Shown here: piece after piece, positions 9,453-17,900 of the stretch
Layout: every line of letters starts with the position of its first letter
Numbering within the stretch: position 1 is the first letter of the stretch
Source: CADEDV01 sp964437415
Lineage (GTDB): Bacteria; Bacteroidota; Bacteroidia; Chitinophagales; Chitinophagaceae
Direction: 5' to 3'
Assembly (NCBI GenBank): GCA_964437415.1
Contig: CAYTGN010000003.1
Coordinates: 62,001 to 126,000 of the forward strand
Length of the DNA: 64,000 nt
Made by a program: the position numbers and the translations under genes
Notes under the pieces: generated by a model
Databases searched by the model: none
The model's input: the letters and a program-made list of their open reading frames with translations, nothing else
What the model was told of the DNA's origin: nothing

Positions 9453-11243
9453 TTACTTTTCTTTCGTCAATTTACCTTTTCGTTTCTGCAAATCTTTCAA
9501 TCTATCTTTTACTCTTCCGGCTCTTGCTTCCGCTCTACCCTGCTGATCTGCTTCTATCTTCTTGACATCGATCCCGGCAGCCTCCGCAACTTTATATAAG
9601 GTGGTTCCGGTTTCCCCGTTGGGATATTTGCTATCAGATTTACCGGCCAATGCCATTCTTATCATGTAACTGTATTGTGCATCGGTTAGTGATTTTAAGG
9701 CTTCATAAAATTTCTCTCTATGTCCGGTTCCTTTTTTGAATAACACACTATTCACCTTTTCACGGCTACTGAAATCAAGTGACTGGTAAACGAGCAACCT
9801 TGCTGCCACCTTATCACAATCCGTCAGCCGTTTGATAGCAGTAGGATCACATGCCTTTTCTTCAAACTCCTGGTGAACGGTTTTCTGCACCTTGTCCCTG
9901 TCAATTTCCTTTGCCCTGGATTCACGTTGTTTGATACCATCAATTGCAGAATCCAAAAGCTCCGCAGTCGCCGTTCCTGATTTGATCGCTTCCTGTACCA
10001 CTTTCATGGTTGTTGGTCTTCCGCCGCCGGTATCATAAGTATTGCGGCGTGGCTTTTCAAGATTGAAATAAACCATGTAGAACTCTCCTCCTTTTTCCAA
10101 CAGCCCTTTCTCGTACTTATCGCCCTTGATATTCTTTTCATAAACTTTCAGTTCTTCCTTATAGTCCTGTGTGGCACTATAAAAGGCTTTCCTGTCAAGC
10201 TTCTCTCCTTCATCGTCATCATCAAACATGAAATCTTCCTCCTGTGGTTCTTCGGGCTGCTCCAATACAGTTATTTCGTTGTAGTCATGTCGTGTAAGGC
10301 TTTCGGCTTCGGGGATCAGCTTCAACAGTTCCACCATTTTATCGGAAGGCAGGCCGTTGAATAATAATGCCGCAGGCTGAAATTCCTGCAAGCCATTAAT
10401 CAAGCCAATGCGCAGGCTCGCGGTACACTTATTATTATAGCAGCTTGTATTGGAGCATATCGCCTGTTTAGCGTAATCAGGAAACAGGCTTTTCACCGAA
10501 GCTGAATTGAACTGACATCCGGTACAGGCTCCTATCTCCGGCACAAGCCTTTTATTTTTTGTATCAAAGGGAGCATTGCGCAGATCATACCTGTATGGCC
10601 TCAGGTACCATTCCAGATTTGACAGGGAGAAATTCTTCTGCTTCCACTTTGCACAATGTTCATTGAAGAATTCAGTTTGCCCGTCCTTTGATATGGTGGC
10701 GATGGTAAGCGATTGCTGTAAGTTGATCACTTCTCCAAAGAACATTTCCCGGATAGGTTCGATCAGGTTCAGCAATTTCAGCCTGACATAAACAAATTGT
10801 TTTGGCTTGCCCAGGCGAAGTGCGATCTCGTCAATGGTCTTGCCGGTGTCCTGCATCAGCTTAACTGCATTGGCTTCATCGAGTGGGTGCGGATTCTCCC
10901 GTTGCAGGTTCTCTGCTAACTGAATTTCCGTGACCTGTTCATCGGTCAAATCACGGATGATAACAGGAACGGTTTGGAGCTTTGCAATCTTTGCAGCCCT
11001 TAACCTTCGCTCACCAGCTACCAGTTGAAACTTTCCATTCTCCAGTTTGCGTACGGTAAGCGGTGAAATGATTCCATGCAGTTTGAGTTCTTCTGCAAAT
11101 GCTTCCAGATCCTCCTGCCTGAAATATTTTCTGTAATTCAGGGGGCTGAATTCAATTTTATCAATTGATAGTATTTCAGCTATGCCCTGTGGGATCAATT
11201 CGATTTTCTTGGTGTTGTCCTTTTTAACTGTTGTTGTTTGCAT
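9453..11243 (-). CDS. ParB/RepB/Spo0J-family DNA-binding protein
   Basis: 596 residues, roughly twice a chromosomal ParB. The N-terminal 190 residues contain the ParB CTPase/nuclease-like domain (FSPLNYRKYF, GERRLRAAK, ENLQRENPHPLDEA) and the helix-turn-helix KTIDEIALRLGKPKQFVYVRL. The middle has a cysteine cluster (ACTGCQFN...CSNTSCYNNKC), and the rest is acidic then basic and uncharacterised. This long form is typical of Bacteroidota mobile elements. No ParA is adjacent, so a classical partition role is unproven; a role in gene regulation or DNA maintenance of the element is equally possible. It has its own terminator at 9414-9444 and precedes the ssb/DUF932 block. Confidence 0.87.
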   Translation of the reverse strand: MQTTTVKKDNTKKIELIPQGIAEILSIDKIEFSPLNYRKYFRQEDLEAFAEELKLHGIISPLTVRKLENGKFQLVAGERRLRAAKIAKLQTVPVIIRDLTDEQVTEIQLAENLQRENPHPLDEANAVKLMQDTGKTIDEIALRLGKPKQFVYVRLKLLNLIEPIREMFFGEVINLQQSLTIATISKDGQTEFFNEHCAKWKQKNFSLSNLEWYLRPYRYDLRNAPFDTKNKRLVPEIGACTGCQFNSASVKSLFPDYAKQAICSNTSCYNNKCTASLRIGLINGLQEFQPAALLFNGLPSDKMVELLKLIPEAESLTRHDYNEITVLEQPEEPQEEDFMFDDDDEGEKLDRKAFYSATQDYKEELKVYEKNIKGDKYEKGLLEKGGEFYMVYFNLEKPRRNTYDTGGGRPTTMKVVQEAIKSGTATAELLDSAIDGIKQRESRAKEIDRDKVQKTVHQEFEEKACDPTAIKRLTDCDKVAARLLVYQSLDFSSREKVNSVLFKKGTGHREKFYEALKSLTDAQYSYMIRMALAGKSDSKYPNGETGTTLYKVAEAAGIDVKKIEADQQGRAEARAGRVKDRLKDLQKRKGKLTKEK

Positions 11244-11263
11244 ATATTAAATGTTTTGAGTTT

Positions 11264-11291
11264 AGAAAAAAGCAGGGACGAATCCCTGCTT
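11264..11291 (-). terminator. Rho-independent terminator after ssb
   Basis: Stem AAGCAGGGA/TCCCTGCTT around CGAA (11270-11291), followed on the minus strand by six T. It lies nine bases past the ssb stop at 11300 and separates ssb from parB. Confidence 0.82.
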
Positions 11292-11299
11292 ATATTTTC

Positions 11300-11641
11300 C
11301 TATTCCTCTTTGGAACCTAATAACAGGAGTTCGTGCGCCTGCACTTCGGTTACATACTTCTTGTTACCGTCCTTGTCGTTATAGCTCCGATTGATGAGTT
11401 TGCCTTCCAGGGCTATCTCTCTACCCTTTGTGAGATACTGTTCAGCGATCTCGGCCAGCTTGCCCCAGCATACTACCCTATGCCATTGGGTCTCTGTGAC
11501 CTTTTCACCTTTGGCGTTGCGATAGGATTCGCTGGTAGCTACATTAAACTGTGCGAACTTCTTTCCGCTGTCCATTGTTTTTACTTCGGGATTAGCTCCC
11601 AGGTTTCCGATTAACTGTACTTTATTTCTGATTGCGTTCAT
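11300..11641 (-). CDS. ssb: Single-stranded DNA-binding protein (copy 1)
   Basis: 113 residues forming one OB fold: MNAIRNKVQLIGNLGANPEV, KKFAQFNVATSESY, TQWHRVVCWGKLAEIAEQYL, KGREIALEGKLINRSY. The acidic C-terminal tail of chromosomal SSB is absent; the protein ends LLLGSKEE. Short SSBs of this kind are common on conjugative elements and protect single-stranded transfer intermediates. The DUF932 gene ends 32 bases upstream on the same strand. This is the first of three distinct SSBs in 3.2 kb. Confidence 0.95.
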   Translation of the reverse strand: MNAIRNKVQLIGNLGANPEVKTMDSGKKFAQFNVATSESYRNAKGEKVTETQWHRVVCWGKLAEIAEQYLTKGREIALEGKLINRSYNDKDGNKKYVTEVQAHELLLLGSKEE

Positions 11642-11673
11642 AATTTTTGATTTGTGCCTTACGGCTGGTTATA

Positions 11674-12741
11674 TTAATTGAGTTGAAATGCATCTTCACC
11701 ACTGCGTGAAAAATCTTCGCAAAGTGTAAAGGCTTTTTGCGCCCGCAGTTGGGCTGTGCCACCAAACAGCAGGGACTTGACCTTTGCTTCACCATCCTTG
11801 TAGCCCCGGACATTCTGGAAATATCCTGTCACAGCATTGTATGCACCAAAGACAGTTCCTTTCGTGGTGTCCTGCTGCTGGGAAGGTGAAGTCATTGCGT
11901 ACTCGTACACAGAGTTGCATACGTTGGTGAAAGCGGTGGACAGTTCATCCAGATTACCAGCCTGTATATTCTGCAATACTTCCTTGTTTGGAACCATTGC
12001 AAGCTGTATCAACCTTTGCACCTGCTGGTCGGTGATCCTTGTTCTTGACCATTGATTGAAGATGCCTTCCAGTTCGTCAGACAGTTTATTGGAAATACCC
12101 ATTACTCGGTGTGCTTCTGCCAATCTATCCTTAGCATTTGCAGTGTGGCGAATTTTGATACTGCCTGTGCAATTCTTTAAAGCTGCATTCAGTGTATTGT
12201 TGCATACGATACGAACAGGTGTGAATGCTGCGGTGATGCTTCCGAATCCATCGTGTGAAGTTGTCAGGAAGAGGTACTTCTCGGTCATATCCTCATTTCC
12301 AACTCTGATATAACCCGGCAGTTTTGCCGTGATGAAAATCCTTTCACCTTTACCGAGTGCGCCAGCAGTTTCATACTGGATGCCATCACCTCCGACAATC
12401 GCATCGAAGAAATTGAATGCATCCACATTCTGGACGATCTGGTAATCCTTCCCAACTACTCCCAATACCTGTTCGGTGTCGGTGCGCATGGTGGCGAAGA
12501 ATCCCGGAACTTCCACTTCGGGGATAATGATGTCGGTATCAGGATTGCCGTTGTTGTTCTCGTTATCAAACGTAAACAACTTCCTTTTTTCTACCGTGTA
12601 ATCCAAGCCAGCCTGCCTGATCGCTTCGGCACTCGTGGGATAATCCTTTATGATCTGTCCCAGTCCATGCCATGCTTTCTCCTGTACGGAGAAGAAACTG
12701 TGTTTTCCTGTTTTGTCATTGTAATTGATGTTATGTGCCAT
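11674..12741 (-). CDS. DUF932 / TIGR03299 phage-plasmid-like protein
   Basis: 355 residues. The sequence starts with the family signature HSFFSVQEKAWHGLGQII and contains FLTTSHDGFGSITAAFTPVRIVCNNTL, diagnostic of TIGR03299 phage/plasmid-like proteins. Members sit beside ssb and parB on plasmids, phages and ICEs. Their molecular role is not established, though a function in replication or in countering host defence has been considered. It lies in the minus-strand maintenance block between two ssb genes. Confidence 0.9.
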   Translation of the reverse strand: MAHNINYNDKTGKHSFFSVQEKAWHGLGQIIKDYPTSAEAIRQAGLDYTVEKRKLFTFDNENNNGNPDTDIIIPEVEVPGFFATMRTDTEQVLGVVGKDYQIVQNVDAFNFFDAIVGGDGIQYETAGALGKGERIFITAKLPGYIRVGNEDMTEKYLFLTTSHDGFGSITAAFTPVRIVCNNTLNAALKNCTGSIKIRHTANAKDRLAEAHRVMGISNKLSDELEGIFNQWSRTRITDQQVQRLIQLAMVPNKEVLQNIQAGNLDELSTAFTNVCNSVYEYAMTSPSQQQDTTKGTVFGAYNAVTGYFQNVRGYKDGEAKVKSLLFGGTAQLRAQKAFTLCEDFSRSGEDAFQLN

Positions 12742-12798
12742 ATTAGCTACCCAGCTTTAACTTATATCCCGCAGGCGGTACTGCTGCGGTTTGGTTAA

Positions 12799-13176
12799 TT
12801 AAAATGGTAAATCATCGACAGGCTCGGTAATACCGGCCGGCGTTGTGTTTACGGTTTCTGATTTTGATTGCTGATGAACGATAAATGAGTTCACATGGAA
12901 ATTGAGAGAAGCCTTTGCATTTCCCTGCAAGTCTGTATAGGCATTCACCGTGAGGCGGCCAAACAATTGCACCAATGCACCTTTTTTCAGGCGTTCTGCA
13001 CTTTTAGCATTCAGCCAGAAAGAACAGTTGTAAAAGGTGGTAACGGTTACACCTTTCTCGTCTCCTTTCTTTTTGTAGAAATCATTTACGGCTACTGAAA
13101 ATTCAACGACCTGGCGTTCGTCTTTCAGGTTTTTCACCGTTGCGTCTCGTGTGATTCTTCCAACGATTGTGTTCAT
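12799..13176 (-). CDS. ssb: Single-stranded DNA-binding protein (copy 2)
   Basis: 125 residues when started at ATG 13176 (MNTIVGRITRDATV). The frame is open 35 codons further, but that extension is hydrophobic and non-homologous, so the internal ATG is chosen. OB-fold landmarks are VVEFSVAVNDFYKKKG, TTFYNCSFWLNAKSAERL and KGALVQLFGRLTVNAYTD. The tail ends EPVDDLPF, a proper SSB acidic tip of the type that docks replication proteins, which the other two copies lack. Confidence 0.93.
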   Translation of the reverse strand: MNTIVGRITRDATVKNLKDERQVVEFSVAVNDFYKKKGDEKGVTVTTFYNCSFWLNAKSAERLKKGALVQLFGRLTVNAYTDLQGNAKASLNFHVNSFIVHQQSKSETVNTTPAGITEPVDDLPF

Positions 13177-13590
13177 GTTTTTAAGTTTTAAATGATGAAT
13201 AAAAAATGTTTGTAAAAGAAAAACGGGAAAAAAGAAAGCAAGTATTAAAGCGGCCTGGCGTTGGCAAACACCAAATCGCACGTCCGTATAAAAGATGGCT
13301 TTGTGCGCTGGCCCCGTGTTTATGCCGGAACGATTTGGTTGCGGGTGGCGGGCCGCTAACTTCGCTTTCGCATTTGCCCCGTTTGTTTACAAACAGAATG
13401 GAGCCACTTCATTCACGGTGATTACCCTTGACAAGTCATCGCATTGAACGACACGACGAAGAATGAGGAGTGGCGTTGAATGCGTAATGATTTAAAGGCG
13501 CAGGTGTTTCCCTTTGGAAAGTCCTGCGCCGTATTTATGACATGAACACTAATGAACGGAACGGTGAACGGAGCGTCGCAACAGGCGATG
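13177..13590. other. 414-bp gene-free segment with several inverted repeats
   Basis: No convincing gene was found. The segment holds paired motifs CAAATCG/CGATTTG around 13270 and 13332, a GTTTGT/ACAAAC palindrome near 13382, and the strong hairpin at 13497-13530. The middle (13310-13390) is GC-richer than its surroundings. It lies between the copy-2 ssb start and the TnsA-like stop. It could hold a replication or transfer origin, a structured RNA or only terminators; nothing in the sequence decides. Confidence 0.4.
13497..13530 (-). terminator. Strong hairpin, possible terminator of the TnsA-like/ssb operon
   Basis: Arms GGCGCAGG and CCTGCGCC enclose a second small stem (TTTCC/GGAAA). On the minus strand the hairpin is followed by TTTAAAT, a weak U-tract. 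It lies 61 bases beyond the TnsA-like stop. It may instead be part of a structured RNA. Confidence 0.5.
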
Positions 13591-14145
13591 CTATGGAATC
13601 CTGCGGCTGGTACCAAACATCACATGCTGGATAATCTTATTAGAAGGAGCTCTGGTGAAAAAGGATGGTCGGCTGGCATCATACTTATCATTCATGGCCT
13701 GAAACGAAAGCAAGCGGTTTGTTTCCCTTTTCAGATTCTTGCAATGGTCGAAAATTATTTGTTGCTGAAAGTTCAACTTAATTTCATCATCATACACAAC
13801 AATAAATGTCCAGTCGTATCTTCTTGATTTGATAAAGTTCTCCGCTATTTCTTTTCGCATAGCAAGCTGCGGATTGCCTTCAAAGGCACGAGGCTTTACT
13901 TCCACTAAAAATGCTTCATTAGTAAGCTTATCCCGGATAAGAAAGTCTGGCGTGTATCGGCGGATATTATCCCGGATATAATTAGTCGGCTTCCTTGTCT
14001 TCGGATCGTAATAAATCGGAATGTGCGCCCGTAACGAATCATACTTTTCCTGAATTGAAATAGCGTACTTCAATTCCAAAATTGAATCGAAAGTGCTGCC
14101 CCAATAAATAATTTTGTGGGATTGCATGTATTCAAAACTTTTCAT
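13591..14145 (-). CDS. TnsA-like PD-(D/E)xK endonuclease
   Basis: 184 residues. The catalytic pattern of the TnsA N-terminal nuclease is visible: E24 in FDSILELKYAI, D67 in YTPDFLI, and E82-V-K84 in FLVEVKPR. TnsA cuts the 5-prime strand ends in Tn7-like transposition, but no TnsB, TnsC or transposon end is recognisable nearby. It therefore probably acts alone, or with the SSB encoded 15 bases upstream, in element processing. Other restriction-fold nucleases of phages share the pattern. Confidence 0.72.
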   Translation of the reverse strand: MKSFEYMQSHKIIYWGSTFDSILELKYAISIQEKYDSLRAHIPIYYDPKTRKPTNYIRDNIRRYTPDFLIRDKLTNEAFLVEVKPRAFEGNPQLAMRKEIAENFIKSRRYDWTFIVVYDDEIKLNFQQQIIFDHCKNLKRETNRLLSFQAMNDKYDASRPSFFTRAPSNKIIQHVMFGTSRRIP

Positions 14146-14160
14146 ACAATAGATTTAAGG

Positions 14161-14493
14161 TTAGCGGTCGAGGTCGACAAAATAGTTTACTCGGATCTCC
14201 GTCATATAACGGGTATGATCCACGAAGTCTTTAAAAGTGGTATATGCAATACTTCCATCCACCAAAACATGGCTTCCTTTCAGCAAATAGTTCTTTGCCT
14301 GTTCTGCCAGTTTCGGATTGAAGATTACTACATCATGCCAGGTCGTAACCTGCTTATCCTCCTTTCCGTCCTGATGAACATAAACGTCCGTGGCCAATTT
14401 CAGTTTCGCCATCAGGGAGCCGTCCTTTTTGGTAATAATGACCGGGTCGCTTCCCAGCCACCCGATTAACTGTACTTTGTTGAGTGATTTCAT
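14161..14493 (-). CDS. ssb: Single-stranded DNA-binding protein (copy 3)
   Basis: 110 residues and one OB fold (LNKVQLIGWLGSDPVI, LMAKLKLATDVYV, TTWHDVVIFNPKLAEQAKNYL, KGSHVLVDGSIAYTTF) with no acidic tail. It is upstream of the TnsA-like gene by 15 bases, so the two are one operon. It is divergent from the zinc-ribbon/PIN operon, sharing a 102-base gap that contains a small palindrome. Confidence 0.93.
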   Translation of the reverse strand: MKSLNKVQLIGWLGSDPVIITKKDGSLMAKLKLATDVYVHQDGKEDKQVTTWHDVVIFNPKLAEQAKNYLLKGSHVLVDGSIAYTTFKDFVDHTRYMTEIRVNYFVDLDR

Positions 14494-14559
14494 GCGCTTT
14501 GATTTGAAAACGAAGGTGGTATGCGGCGCAGGCGGGATCGGTACGATACTCGTTTACTT

Positions 14560-14575
14560 CCGTTTTATCAAACGG
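14560..14575. promoter_or_regulatory. Small palindrome in the ssb/zinc-ribbon divergent gap
   Basis: Arms CCGTTT/AAACGG around TATC, 21 bases before the ATG at 14596. AGGAGG abuts that ATG directly, an unusually strong but very close ribosome-binding site for this phylum. The palindrome may be an operator or a 5-prime hairpin. Confidence 0.3.
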
Positions 14576-14595
14576 ATAATTCTTAATTTAGGAGG

Positions 14596-14979
14596 ATGGA
14601 AACCACCGCCAAACTCTGCCTTGAATGCGGCGACCCGGTCGGAAAAGGCCGGGTTGACCGGAAGTTCTGTTCTGTGGAATGCAAGAACAAGTACCACAAT
14701 AAAGAGAGTTATTCGGACAAAATGAGTACCGCCCGAATAAAGAAAATACTGGACAAGAACCGCAAGATTCTCAAAAAGATGGCAGGCAGAAAAGATGCGG
14801 ATGAAATATCAAAGGAACGTTTATTAAAAGAAGGCTTTGACTTTGATTATCATACTCACTTCGTAATCTCTAAAGTTCAAAAATATCAATATACTTTCTG
14901 TTTTGACTATGGGTACCGGCCCGGTTACCAATTAGACACCTTTAAAGTTGTAAAAGGATTTCAACATAGAGAGGAATGA
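14596..14979 (+). CDS. Zinc-ribbon protein coupled to the PIN giant
   Basis: 127 residues. The N-terminus has a Cys4 zinc ribbon: C8-x2-C11 in LCLECGDPV and C24-x3-C28 in KFCSVECKNKYH. It is followed by a basic helix (ARIKKILDKNRKILKKMAG). The C-terminal half is aromatic-rich (YQYTFCFDYGYRPGYQL). Small zinc-ribbon genes of this type occur next to ssb genes in Bacteroidota and have no assigned role. Its stop overlaps the PIN gene start (ATGA at 14976-14979), implying translational coupling. Whether it is the partner or regulator of the PIN protein is inference. Confidence 0.8.
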   Translation: METTAKLCLECGDPVGKGRVDRKFCSVECKNKYHNKESYSDKMSTARIKKILDKNRKILKKMAGRKDADEISKERLLKEGFDFDYHTHFVISKVQKYQYTFCFDYGYRPGYQLDTFKVVKGFQHREE

Positions 14980-17900
14980 AATCAATGATCTATCTCACTT
15001 TTGATAGCAATATTTGGGTCTATTTATTGGATAACTCCTGGACCGCCTCTAATCCGCTGGATCATTTGGAACATTGGATAAAGGAAAAGCATGTAAAGAT
15101 TCTTGTACCCGATATAATAATTACAGAATGGGACAAACTAAAAGAGAAACAGAGGGAACTGCGGGTCAAAAAGATCCGGGAGTTCTTTAATATGGCGCAG
15201 GAGATAATTCCAACCGCCTTCATTGATCAATATAATAAACCAGATAATCTAGAACGAATTGTAGATGACCAGTTTGAGAGGATTGAAACCCTCATCGGTG
15301 GCTTGTGCGACAAGATTGTTATCGAAGATTCAATCCGGTTAAAGTCCGTTCAGAGAACCTTAGATAAATTAGCCCCAAATCACAAGAAAAACAGCCTTGC
15401 AGATACCCTAATAATTCTTTCACTAATCGAGTTTGCCACCCAAAACCCGGGACATGAATATTTATTCATTTCCAACAATACTGAGGATTTTTATGAAAAA
15501 CTTCCGGACCGAAGCCATCAAATCCATAGTGACCTAAAGCCTGATTTTGATAAATTCAATATAAAAGAGTCCCGATTCCTTGATCCTGTAATTGAAGACC
15601 TGAAAAAAAGACTACCAGTTGCTGTAGACCTCAGCTCTATACGTCGTGAGAGAATAAAAGTGAAACTAGAACAACAAATCTATAATCCTGCAGTATCTAG
15701 CTCATTAACCAGTACAAAGGACGGGTATTTAGAAAATATTGCAACATTGGACTTGATCCTTCCAAGAGAATCCCCTACTACCCAGCAAGTTCTATTCGTT
15801 CTTAATCTGATAGAATCAGATGATAGTTATGCGTACTATTTTTTTAGGAACTGCAAAACTCATGTTTGGTTTCAAATCCTAATTGACCGAGGAACATTTA
15901 AGCCTTCGCATAATCCCGGCCCTGTTGCCATTGGCAACGGTGGGTATACAATCCCATTGTGGTCGCCTATGATGTATTTACTCACTTTAGTAAGTGACAA
16001 CAATTTTACAAATGATTCCGCACGATGCAAAAAGTTAATCGATATACTAGAAGACATCTGCAAAAATCCAAAAGACAATAACCGCACCTGGTATTTCTTA
16101 ATTCAAATACTTGAAAAACTGCCTAATGATTTAGTCCCGGAAACCATACTGGAATATATACCAGTCTGGCTGAGCGGCTCATTTGATTACAGTATGATAA
16201 GCTCGCTGCTATGTAAAGAACTCCTGATCAAATTCTGTCCTGAAAATCCAAGCTTAGCAGATTACAGAAAAGTAGCTATTATAATTAAACATCTATTCTC
16301 CCTACAAAAAAGTGAACGTATTACGCGGAACAATAACACTCCCGATGAGTATTTCTCACCAGTATATCTCTATTATCTCGCTGAAGTACCTGACGAAAAT
16401 AGGGTCATCCGGCAGCTAATTGCAGGAAATGCAGATTGGATGATAGGGTATATATGTGAGAAACTAAACCAAATGCTGCTTGACTACCGGGACGGCATTA
16501 GTACAATTATAAATGAAGGCAGTAATCGCTACAGAGTAGAAGCGATCATTGAAGGTAAGGATGTCATTATCAAGAGTTTCCTGACAGGCACTAACAATGC
16601 AGTTCAAATTTCACGTCTTCCAGGTTTTTACTATAATGAAGAAAAAGATTTTACCACCACCATTATCGAAGTACTGAAAAATCACGGTATCAACTATGTC
16701 GCAGAAGAAAATAAGGATTACAATCTTGAAACACTCAGAGTCCGCTTATTTCATGGTAAGTCTTACGAAATGGATAATGTTCCGATCCATAAACTGGAGG
16801 CAAATGACGATAAGGAAGATGGCCTCTTGTCAATATTCTCTCTGATGCTAATAAAACTGCTACTGGAATATGACTCACAGTTTCCTTTAAAAACAAATAG
16901 TAAGCTTGAACAGTTGTGGGAGAATTATCGCCTACCATTATTTAGGCGCGTGATCTTATTCACAACAGGAAAGACTTGGCCGTCTGCACAAGTCTTATTT
17001 GATAAGCTATTGACTATTGAAAAGGCTATATTCTCAGTGCATGATTATGAAAAGGAACTGTACTGGCTACTGAGTACAATTGCAGACAGTTTTTCAACGA
17101 ACGAAAAGAATTTACTCGAAAAAATAATCAGTGATGGTCCTTCAGGCGAGTCCAGAGAAATCGATCTACTTTATATCGAGCATTGGCAGTTGCAATGGTA
17201 TGCGGCGCTGAAGTCACTGCCTGAATTTAAGTTGAATTACGAAACATTATCCGCAAAGCTTAACATAACTGCCGATAAATTTGAAAACAAGGGCGAGGTC
17301 ATTGTCAGGTCTGGCTCAGTATCACCTTATACAGTCGAAGAAATTTTAAAAAAACCCAATGAAGAAATTGTCAGTTTCATTGAAAACTTCAATCCTACAG
17401 ACCGGTGGGAAGAACCTAATATAGACGGGATGGCAGAACGGCTTGGCAAGGCTGTAGAAACCGATCCAACCCATTTCGCTCCTCATATGCGTCTATATAA
17501 AAATGTCTATTATATCTATATCTATTATATGCTAAATGGCTTTCGCGAAGCCTGGAAAAAAAAGCTACACTTCGATTGGGAAAAGTTAATAGAATTCTGC
17601 TACGACTATATCAATCAACCAAGGTTCAGTACCAAAGAACTAAGACTTTCATCGGATAGTTGGGGCGCAGATGATGAATGGGTCGCTGGTTCCATTGCAA
17701 CATTGTTAACCTCCGGTCTGCAATCTGATGACCATGCCTTTAGCGCAAATCTCCTTCCCCAAGCAAAGGAAATACTAATGAAACTGGGTAATCAGTTAAA
17801 CCCACCAAAAGAAATTCGAAGGGATAACATGGATTACCCCACCTACTCACTGAATTCTACCGCAGGGAAGGTGTTGCGAGCCTTATTTGATTATTCTCTG

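Noticed and set aside
13422..13616. 64-codon minus frame in the gene-free segment
   Set aside because: It runs through the strong hairpin and the TnsA-like stop and resembles no protein.
13591..14145. Tn7-like transposon
   Set aside because: Only the TnsA-like nuclease is present; no TnsB, TnsC, TnsD/TniQ or end repeats are visible.
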